From Parvularia atlantis (lineage: Eukaryota; Opisthokonta; Rotosphaerida): a stretch of DNA of 12,007 bases. The position numbers were made by a program, and so were the translations under genes. Below, piece by piece: positions 1 to 7,366 of this stretch. The notes beneath the pieces were generated by a model that was not told the DNA's origin, made no database searches, and saw nothing but the letters and a program-made list of their open reading frames with translations. Each line of letters starts with the position of its first letter. Within the stretch, counting starts at the first letter, position 1. The stretch is from positions 1 to 12,007 of the forward strand of contig CALSCO010001863.1 in assembly GCA_943704415.1 (NCBI GenBank). Reading direction: 5' to 3'.

Positions 1-28
1 GGCGGGCGGGCGGGCGGCGGTGGCGGCG
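1..28. repeat. GGGC/GGC simple-sequence tract
   Basis: The first bases are a run of GGGC and GGC units. On the minus strand the tract lies in, or just beyond, the unresolved 3' part of the ZIP-like gene and is probably intronic, because a CTGAC branch-like motif sits next to it on that strand (around 33-41). Slippage and assembly error are likely here. Confidence 0.6.
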
Positions 29-438
29 CGCGTCAGCGTCAACACGACGAAACACGCCCGCGACACGGACGCGGCCCGGCGTCGCAGCCTGCGCCGCGCG
101 GTTGCTCCGCCAATGACGCGAGCAGAGAGAGGGAGGAAAAGAGGGCAAGTACGGCTGAACGTACTCCTCGTACTGGTCGATCGCGTGCGCGTACAGCTCG
201 ATCGTGACGGCGAAGAGCAGCGCGCCCGCGCCGAACGCCATGAGCGCGCTATTGAGCGTCTTGTGCACCTTGAACAAGAGCCCGACGCACGCGCCCAGCG
301 GCAGCGACGACGCGCTGAGGATGCCCCTTGTGGTGTGCGCGCACGTGCTCAGCGCCTCGTTCTCTCTCGCGCGCGCTCACGGGGCGCACGGCCAACGCAC
401 CACGCGAAGGCCGCGAGCGGCGGCGAGACCGTCGACAT
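1..438 (-). CDS. ZIP-like multipass membrane protein, 5' exons only (partial)
   Basis: This is the 5' end of a minus-strand gene that runs off the left edge. Exon 1 is 404-438, starting at the ATG at 438. A 77-nt intron (327-403) has a GT...AAG boundary and a CTGAG branch-like site. Exon 2 runs from 326 down to about 161. Splicing in phase 2 joins MSTVSPPLAAFA to GILSASSLPLGACVGLLF, making one hydrophobic helix. A second helix follows, containing LMAFGAGALLFAVTIEL, then YAHAIDQYEEYV. Small-residue-rich helices of this kind with FGAGALLFA..EL are typical of ZIP-family divalent metal transporters, but the metal-binding His helix is not in the window, so the family is an inference. Where exon 2 ends is unclear: GT donors occur at 160 and 152, and the frame also stays open almost to the window edge. 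It is divergent from the coiled-coil gene at 770. Confidence 0.5.
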
Positions 439-769
439 CGCGCAGCAGCAGCAGCAGCAGCGGCGGCGGCGCGCCGAATGAGCCAAACGACAATCACCGG
501 CCTAGCAACTGCTGTGTCACGTGGCGGCGTTGATTGGCTGGCGCCGTCGCCACGACTTTCAACGCACACGAGCCTGGGTGCTCACTGCCCTTTTGTCCAT
601 CTCTCACCGCAGCAACGCGAGTAGCACAGCACTGCATGCGGTGCGTGAGGGAGCGAGGCTGTTGCGTTGCGTGGTGAGGGAGCTCGCATAGCCGCGAGGG
701 CACTGAAACACGCCTTCGATCAACACAGCAAAACATTAGCTCAGACGCTGCCTTACTTCGCTAAGCAGA
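439..769. promoter_or_regulatory. Divergent upstream region shared by the ZIP-like and coiled-coil genes
   Basis: These 331 bases separate two divergent start codons and carry no convincing exon. Visible elements are a palindromic CACGTG E-box/G-box core at 518-523 and an inverted CCAAT box (GATTGGC, 532-538; GCCAATC on the minus strand) about 95 nt upstream of the minus start. The stretch from about 590 to 769 is less GC-rich than its surroundings and probably holds the plus-strand 5' UTR. An in-frame TAG at 737-739 limits the coiled-coil gene to the ATG at 770. No TATA box is evident. Promoter function is inferred from position and motifs. Confidence 0.5.
443..472. repeat. (CAG)6 plus CGG tract
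   Basis: Six CAG units (443-460) are followed by CGG units. The tract lies immediately upstream of the minus-strand ATG at 438, so it is probably 5' UTR (CTG/CCG sense) of the ZIP-like gene rather than coding. In the open frames here it would encode homopolymers, which are low-complexity artefacts. Confidence 0.8.
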
Positions 770-3501
770 ATGGAGGCGCTCGAGGCGGCCAAGCGCGCGC
801 TCGGTGCGTCCGTCCGTCTCACGTCCGTCCTCAATCCTCCCGCGTGTCGCTCACGGCGCGGCACGGTGCACAGAGCGCGAGGTCGAGGTACTGCGCGCCG
901 AGATCCACGGCGACGGCGAGGGCGAGAGCCGCGCGGTGCTGCTGGACGCCAAGAAGCGGCTCGAGAAGGAGGCGCGCGCGGGATGCCGAGCGGGAGGGCG
1001 TCGTCGAGAGCGCTGACCGGCGGCCGGCGCGCACAGAACAAGCGGCTGCTGCAGAAGCTCGAGGAGGAGGCCGCGGCGCGCACGGCCGTCGAGCTCGCGG
1101 CGCACCAAGGTGCCCTCGCTTAACCGCGCGACATTCAACGGCGGCTCAGGACCGCGCGCCCCGCAGGCCAGTCCGAGCTCACGTTCGTCAAGGGCGTGCT
1201 GCAGGAGGACGTGCACGGCAAGGTCGACAAGCTCGAGCAGGAGCGGCGGCGGCTGCTGGCGACGGTCGCGGAGCAGGCCGAGGCACGTGCTCGCGCAGCT
1301 GATGCATCAGGCGCATCGGCCTCATCCGCGCGCGCCCGCCGCAGCAACTGCGCGTGAAGGACCGCGAGATCGAGCTGCTTCAGAAGACCAAGAGCGTGCT
1401 CGCAGAGGAGCGTGACCGGCTGCAGGTGCAGCTGGACGACGAGGCCGCCGACAAGGCCGAAGAGGTGCGTTCCGCCCTGCCCCTGCCCGCGCATCGGCCG
1501 GCTCACGCGCGCCGACCGGCCCCGAAACAGGCCAACGGGCGCCGCAAGTCCGTCAGCCAGGTCAAGGAGCTGAAGATGCGCCTCGAGGTCGAGCAGAACA
1601 AGATGGGCGAGCTGACGCAGCAAGTCATCACGTGGCGGTCAAAGGTGCGCCCGCGCGACCGACGCCCCCTTCAATACTGATCGCGCGGCCGCACCCACGC
1701 ACAGGCCCAGGCGACGCAGACGGAGCTCGCGGCGTTCCTGCTGGCCAAGGACAAGGCCGTACGACAGGAGTCGCAGGCGCAGGCGTCGCTCAAGGAGACG
1801 CAGGTGCGCCGCGCTCACCCGCAAACGCAGGGTGCGCGCAGGCTGACGGCGTGCGTGGGCACGCAGGTGCAGCTGAAGGACGCGCAGGACGCGCGGCGAA
1901 AGGCCGAGGAGGCTGCGATGACGAGCGCAGCGCAGGTTCGCCCCCGCCGTCGCACTGGTCCAGCGCAGCTCACTCCGCGCAGCTCGACGACCTCAAGGAG
2001 CGGCTGGACGAGGACGCGGAGGAGCTCGCAAACCTGTCGCGCCAGAAGCGCCAGCTGGAATTGGACCTGGCCGAGGCGAAGAACGTGACAACGCGCGAGG
2101 TGTGCACGCCGGTGTACACGCACATGGCGGGCTGGGCTGACGCCTTGTGACGCGACAGATCCAGGTCCGCGAGAAGGCGCTGGCCGAGCTGCGCGAGCGC
2201 AGCATGAAGGACGTGCACCAGCTGACGGTCGAGGTCGAGTCGGGCCGTGCGACGATCGCGTCCCTGCGCACGCAGCTCAAGGAGGCCCAGACGCGCTGCG
2301 ACGGGCTCGCGCAGCAGCTTGAGGAGGAGTCGCGCGGCAAGCAGTCGGCGCAGCGCGAGGCGGAGCGGCAGGCCGCCCGCGCCGCCGACCAGCAGCGCGC
2401 GAGCAACGAGGCGTTCCAGCAGGCGTCACAGCTGCGCGAGGAGATCGCCCAACTGAGCGAGCAGTTGGCCCGGGCCAAGGCCTCCGTGGCCGACGTGGAC
2501 CTGGTCGACGCGCTCGAGAAGGCCAAGGCGCAGCTCGACAAGAAGCTGCAGGTGCGTTTGCCGCTGGGTGCGGCATGCTCGCTCACCCGCGCGCAGGACG
2601 CGATGCTCGAAAACGACCGCCTGCTGCGCGACAACGCCGCGCTCGCGAAGAAGGCCGCGCTGGCCACGCAGGAGCTGCAGGAGAACACGGAACTGGTGCA
2701 CACGTCAACTGGGTGTTGGCGGCCCGGCTGAGCCGCGCACGCGCGCAGCTCGAAGAGGAGGCGCTCGCCACGAGCCGCGCCGAGGAGAAGCTGCGCAAGC
2801 TCGAGTTCCAGCTGGCCGAGGTGAACGCGCTGCGCAAGCGCGACGCCGAGGCGCGCGAGGCGCTCGAGAAGAGCAACGTGCGCGCGCGGCGGGCGAGTGC
2901 GGTGCTGTCGGCCTGCGAGGGCTGAGACGGGGATGGCGCTGCAGGCGGACCTGGCCAAGCAGGTGCGCGACCTCGGCAACCAGGTGCTCCTGATCGAGTC
3001 GACCATCTCGCTCGAGGGCCCGCGCACGCGGCGGCAGTACGACGAGCAGCTCGTGCAGCTACAGGCGCAGCTCGACAGCGCCGACCAGAAGCTGAGCGAG
3101 ACCGAGAAGGCGCTGCGCCGAGCCAACAAGGTGCGCGCGCGTCAGAGCTGTGTCAGGCGCCGCTGACACCCGCACACGCGCCCGCAGGCCAACACGGAGA
3201 CGGCGCTGCGCCTGACCGAGGCCGAGAAGTCGCGCATGCAGTACGAGGACCTGGTGGCCAAGCTGGAGGCCGAGACGCGCAAGCTTCAGACGCAGGTGGA
3301 CGATCTGGTGCGTCTCGGGTTGTCGGGCAACGCTTGTGCATCGCTGACGCCCGCGCGCAGGAGAACGCGGCGACGGACCGCGCGATCGCACTCAAGCGGT
3401 CGCAGCGCGAGGCCGAGGAGGCGCTTGACCGCGCGCACAAGGCCGAGCGCGAGATGAGCCGGTACAAGTCCAAGCTCGCGCGCGTCCAGCTCGAAGCGTG
3501 A
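770..3501 (+). CDS. Long coiled-coil protein, myosin/paramyosin-tail-like, no motor domain
   Basis: Fifteen exons: 770-803, 874-971, 1037-1109, 1167-1282, 1345-1464, 1531-1644, 1705-1803, 1867-1935, 1983-2099, 2159-2551, 2597-2695, 2749-2877, 2945-3130, 3188-3307, 3361-3501 (1908 nt, 635 residues). The start is the first ATG after an in-frame TAG (737) and has A at -3 and G at +4. The product is nearly all charged heptad sequence, for example KRLEKENKRLLQKLEEEAAA near the N-terminus and AETRKLQTQVDDLENAATD near the C-terminus. It lacks transmembrane segments, and no nucleotide-binding or motor motif is seen. One insert (ANGRRKSVSQVK, exon 6) contains a basic RRKSV phospho-site-like sequence. 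Myosin-tail and paramyosin proteins are the closest resemblance by eye, but any long dimeric coiled-coil scaffold could look like this. Twelve of the fourteen introns are in phase 0, and most internal exons are multiples of three. A cytoskeletal or filament role is inference. Confidence 0.8.
972..1036 (+). other. Probable GC-AG intron (coiled-coil gene, intron 2)
   Basis: The only frame-preserving join between exons 2 and 3 uses donor GAG|GCGCGC and acceptor CACAG, 65 nt, phase 0, with CTGAC 21-25 nt before the acceptor. It joins KRLEKE to NKRLLQKLEEE as continuous heptads. No GT donor gives the right phase at a usual length. GC-AG is a known minor U2-type class. Confidence 0.65.
1283..1344 (+). 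other. Probable GC-AG intron (coiled-coil gene, intron 4)
   Basis: Donor GAG|GCACGT and acceptor GCCGCAG, 62 nt, phase 0. The splice joins ATVAEQAEA... sense upstream to QLRVKDREIELLQ downstream. The nearby GT at 1287 would put the following exon out of frame with this acceptor. Confidence 0.6.
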
Positions 3502-3531
3502 CACTCTTGTCGGATCTATCAGTCGTTCGTC
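3502..3531 (+). other. 30-nt gap between two same-strand genes
   Basis: Only 30 nt separate the coiled-coil stop (3499-3501) from the proposed ATG of the UIM protein (3532). No terminator, polyadenylation signal or promoter element fits comfortably here. Either 3' and 5' UTR signals overlap neighbouring exons, the transcripts are processed from a shared precursor, or the two models belong to one gene joined by a longer intron (3498-3719, phase-compatible). Confidence 0.6.
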
Positions 3532-6500
3532 ATGGCGGGTGGCGCGCGCGCGGCGCCGTCGTCAAGGTTCGTCGCGGGCGCGTCCGTCGGGATCCCGCGC
3601 GCGCCACGTCGCTGCCGCACGTGTGGCGCACGTGCCGAACGTGGCCCGTGGCGCGGCGCGGCGTGGCGCACGGTCGGTGCCAACGGTAACTGAACGGTGT
3701 GGCGCCACCTGCTTCGCAGCGGCAACGGCAGCGGCGTCGGGCAGCGCACGCTGCTGCAGCTCGGCCTCGGCCCGGCGGAGCGCCAGCGGCGGCGGCTCGT
3801 GCCGACGGACGCGCACGGACACGAGCTGAGCGAGGTGCGGACGGCTGAAGCAGCAGCAGCCGCCCACGATGTGGCGCCAACAAGGTCACGTGCGCACACA
3901 GGAGGACCAGACGCGGCTCGCGCTGCGGCGCAGCCTCGAGGCGGCGGCGCCGCCGATCGACGTGGACGCGCACGAGGGCGACGTGGGCGTGGCTGACGAG
4001 GACGACGACGACATGCGCAGGGCCAAGGAGGCAAGTCTCCGCGAGCTGCGCCTGCAGCAGATCGCACACGCACGCCGCCTCGCCAACGAGGACGACAGCG
4101 ACCACGACGCGCAGACCGTCCCGTCGTCGTCGTCAGGTGATCGGCGTGGCCCCACGTGCGCTCTCAGGGGAAGGACGATCGCGGCTGACTAGCGGCCCGC
4201 GTGCCCAACGCACAGCGAGCTCGTCGTCCAACCGCAGCCCCATCGGCCGGCCCGGCAGCGGCGCAGCGGCAGCGCCCGCAACGCCCGTCGTGGCGCGGCA
4301 AGCCGGCCCGGATGACTTTGCGTTCGAGCCGGACAGCGACCCCGACGACGTGGCGTACGGCGCACCGCCCAGGGGCAAGCGCGCCAAGACCGACCAGCAG
4401 TCGGTGTGCTTGGCCACTGCGTCTGCGCCGATGAGCGCTGACTGCGGCACGCGCAGCGCCGTCGGAGAAAGCGCGAGGTGCCGTCTGACGACGACGAGGT
4501 CGACGGCGAGGGCGCCGCAAAGCCGACCAAGTCGGCGGCGAAGGCGGTGCGCGGCCCGGCCCTCGAGGACCACGACGGATTCAAGGGCAAGCGCGGCAAG
4601 CTTGCGGGCGAGGCCAAGAAGGTCGCACAGCTGGTGTGGTCGCTGCGGGGCGACACAGCCTGCCGCTGCTGACTCGCGCGCGCACCGACCGCAGAAGGTC
4701 ATCGTCGAGCCTGCTGGCGGGCCGTCGAGCGCGACACCACGCATCCTGCCCACCGGCCACGCCACGCGCCCGCACCACAGCGCCGACTCGCCCAGCAAGC
4801 TGCTCGCGCGTCAGCACAGCGGCCTCACGGCGTCGCCCACCAGGCCGTCCACGCAGGCCGCAACCCGTCCCGCGCCGCCCGCCATGCCACCGCGCACACC
4901 AGCGACGCCGGTCGTCGTGCTCGTGCGTCGCAGTGCTGGCCATGCCCGCGCCGTCTGCCGCTGACGCGCACGCGCGGCGGGTCAGGACTTTGACGACGAC
5001 GACGACCTGATCATGCCCACGCCGTCCACACCGCCGCAGCCGCCAGCGAGTGCAGCCAACGCGCCGTCCTGGTCGTCGCTCAAGCGCCGTCTGCCCAGCG
5101 ACGGCAACAGCAGCGACGAGGACGAGCGCCGGTGGACGCTCTCGTCCGCGAAGCGCAAGAGCGTGGCGGCACGGCACCGCGCGTGGATGAGCCAGCGGGC
5201 CTTCAAGCGCGTGCCTCTGCTCGTCGCGTCGCCGCATGAGCCGATCGACACCGTCGTATCGCACGCGTCCCTCAGTCCGGCCTCGATGCGCGGCCACGCC
5301 ATCGCCTGGTCATCACCGACGCCGGCACCAGCGCCGTCGCCGACGCTCGCAGCCCGCCCGCAGAGCATGGCTGCGCGCCTCAAGCTGCAGCTGCCCAAAT
5401 CACCGGCCGGTACGTGCACCGCATGAGAGCACTCTGTCGGCCCGTGACGCCGGCGCACGTTTGCAGCACCTGCACCAGCTACGCCCGCACCTGAACCAAC
5501 AGCCGCATCCGCACCATCACTGGCAGCCGCCACACCGGCCACAGGACTGTTCAACAGCATCAAGACACCATCGGCACTGCGCTCCTCGCCTATGCCACGG
5601 TCGCCGTCGCCACCAACGCCGGCCGTCACCGCCGCACCCGCACCGGCACCTGCCGCAGCTGCAGCAGACAACGACGACGACACGCAGGCGTCGCCCATCT
5701 TCGAGTGCCCGCAGCACAGGCGAACGATGCCCATGCCGCCGCGCCTGTCGTCGCCGCTGCTGCAGATGGGCCAGGGCGACAACGAGCCTGACTGCGCACA
5801 GCCGAGCCACGCCTTTGACGACGACCAGCTCGAGGGCTCGCACGTGCTGCGCGGGCTCTCGCCACCCTCGCTCAAGCGCCCGGCACGCGTGCGCCCGCTC
5901 GCCACCAAGCCCAGCAGCGCCGTCGTGCAGGACTTTTTCGCTGCCGTGCCCATCGCGTTCAGCCAAGACAGCGACGGTTCGCGTCGTGCCTGACTTCACG
6001 GCTGCGAAGACTGAAGGCCAGACCACGCAGGTGACTCGCTCCCGCTGCTGCCGGAACCGCTCGCGCCGCCCGCGAAGACGAGGACGCCCAAGCCGCCGGC
6101 CAAGAAGGCGCACGTCGTGCCGACAACGCCAGACACGTCCGCTGCGCCCACGACGCCCGCACCGGCACCGGCCAGTCGTCGCAAGACGAGCAAGCCCACG
6201 CGGCATGCGCGCCCCGACGACGACATCGCGGACGCTCAGGACGTTTTTGAGGCGAACGAGGCGCTGCTGCAGTCACCAGGCCGCTTCGTGCGCACGTCTC
6301 CCGCCGCCGTGGCCCGGCCGCTGAACGACGCCGCCGACAGCTGGTTTGAAGGGCACGTTCGCTCGCGTGTCGCGTCTTCTGCGACGCTCGCTGACTGCTC
6401 GCTCGACGCGCCCCACAGCGACCCGGCCGAGTCGTTCGCGGCGAGCGCAGACCGGTGCGGCAGCGCCACATGAAGGCATGATGCGTAGGCTAATCGTGCG

Positions 6501-6855
6501 TGCGCAGCGAGGACTCGCCGCCGCCACTCCCGCCCAAGCTGCCGCACACGGGGCCCATCAAAGGGCACACCAACAGCCAGGGCGAGTGGATCATCGACAT
6601 GCGCCCGGAGGACCTGCCGACGCTGAACGTGGCGCGCATGCCCGAGGTGCGCGCCGCCGTCTGCCTGTGCCGTTGTGCTGACGGGCACGCCAGGACGACC
6701 CGCAGCGGCATATCTTCGACACACCCCGGACCGCGAAGCCATCTCGCGGTCGCGGACACAAAGGCGGAGTGGGCGGCGACGACAACGCGCAGCCGCGCGG
6801 CGCGGCGCGGCCTGCGTACCGACGGCCGTACCACCGCGCGCGCGGTCGTCGTTGA
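3532..6855 (+). CDS. UIM/SIM-motif, Ser/Pro-rich acidic, probably nuclear protein
   Basis: Eleven exons: 3532-3662, 3720-3834, 3902-4136, 4216-4403, 4457-4633, 4695-4922, 4986-5409, 5467-5976, 6031-6454, 6508-6646, 6694-6855 (2733 nt, 910 residues). Residues 83-97 (EDQTRLALRRSLEAA) and 115-131 (EDDDDMRRAKEASLREL) fit the ubiquitin-interacting-motif pattern: an acidic patch, a hydrophobic residue, then A-x3-S. RRRRKRE at 224-230 resembles a nuclear localisation signal. VVVLDFDDDDD at 355-365 matches a SUMO-interaction motif: four hydrophobics followed by acids. The middle is Pro/Ser/Thr/Ala-rich with many S/T-P sites. PPPLPPKLP near 816 resembles an SH3 ligand, and the tail is Arg/Gly-rich. 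No catalytic domain is recognised. Combined UIM and SIM motifs are known from SUMO/ubiquitin readers such as RAP80, so a similar reader role is inferred, not homology. The first exon (with one CxxC, RCRTCGA) is the least certain: the 3' edge could also be at 3620 or 3647, and the start could lie elsewhere. Confidence 0.7.
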
Positions 6856-6897
6856 CGGTTTCTTGTACAATGCAGCGCTGCATCACGCGTCACGGCC

Positions 6898-7200
6898 TCA
6901 CTGCTGCTGCTGCTGCTGCTGCTGCTGCTCGATGCGCGCTCTCTGCGCCCCCGGCCACGTGAGCCGCCCGCACAGCGCGCGCGCGCGGCCAGAAGCACAC
7001 CCGCCGCGCCCAGTACGGGTGCTGGTCGATCACGCGGTACAGCGGGCGCACCGTGACGACGACGAGCACGCCGGCGAGCAGCACGCCGATCTGCGCATGT
7101 CACGTCCGCGCGCGTCGTCAGCCGCACGGCGAAGCAGCAGCGGCGGCGCCAGACGCACCGCGAGCCGCACGCCGGCGACATTGCGCCCAGGCTGGACCAT
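6898..7200 (-). CDS. 58-residue single-pass mini protein (FUSC/ALMT-like N-terminal fragment) with polyglutamine end
   Basis: Three exons: 7159-7200, 7001-7090 and 6898-6942, with introns of 68 nt (GTGCGT...GCGCAG, containing CTGAC) and 58 nt (GTGTGC...GCGCAG, containing CTCAC), both phase 0. An in-frame TGA just upstream limits the start to the ATG at 7200. The product begins MVQPGRNVAGVRLA, continues into a hydrophobic segment (IGVLLAGVLVVVTV), then RPLYRVIDQHPYWA, a basic RRRARIE and nine glutamines before TGA. The helix followed by PLY...YWA resembles the first membrane hairpin of FUSC/ALMT-type anion or aromatic-acid transporters. Those proteins are far longer and continue with further helices after YWA; here there is no room, because the convergent UIM gene ends at 6855. 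It is either a truncated gene remnant or a genuine micro-membrane protein. Transcript evidence would decide. Confidence 0.5.
6901..6927. repeat. (CTG)9 / (CAG)9 microsatellite
   Basis: Nine perfect CTG units on the plus strand. On the minus strand they read as nine CAG codons directly followed by TGA, the C-terminal polyglutamine of the 58-residue protein. On the plus strand the tract falls 46 nt after the stop of the UIM gene, so it may also be in that transcript's 3' UTR. Confidence 0.9.
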
Positions 7201-7366
7201 GTGCACTCACTTGACACTCAAACTGCAGTGGTGATGTGTATGATCACTCATGGACGCCAGCCTTCACCTCTGCGCCGCATAGGAGGAGGTACACAGTGAC
7301 TGTTGCATGAGGGGATTTGGGTGGGTTCTCGCTCAAAAGAGGGGGAACTTTGTCGTGGACGGCGCA
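7201..7366 (-). promoter_or_regulatory. Short spacer: 3' flank of GPS gene and upstream region of mini gene
   Basis: These 166 bases lie between the stop of the GPS receptor-like gene and the ATG of the mini gene on the same strand. They are less GC-rich than the coding parts and contain a TGATCA palindrome near 7242. No AATAAA-type signal, TATA box or other recognisable control site is seen. If the longer C-terminus of the GPS protein is used (stop at 7333), the spacer shrinks to about 130 nt. Confidence 0.35.

Noticed and set aside
972-1036. A frameshift or sequencing error joining RDAEREGVVESAD to exon 2
   Set aside because: That alternative frame looks coil-like but would need a frameshift plus an intron of about 37 nt. 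A 65-nt GC-AG intron in phase 0 explains the same data without an error, although an error cannot be fully excluded.
1993-3129. 378-codon minus-strand frame opposite the coiled-coil gene
   Set aside because: It is a Ser/Arg/Ala-rich antisense shadow of heptad-coding exons, with no motif and no splice logic of its own.
4137-4167. 31-nt intron in the UIM/SIM gene
   Set aside because: It is phase-compatible but shorter than every other intron and lacks a branch motif. The acceptor at 4215 gives a 79-nt intron with CTGAC and a natural Ser-rich join.
4982-5953. 323-codon minus-strand Gly/Ala/Ser-rich frame
   Set aside because: It is antisense to exons 7 and 8 of the UIM/SIM gene, whose plus-strand frame is supported by phase-matched introns on both sides.
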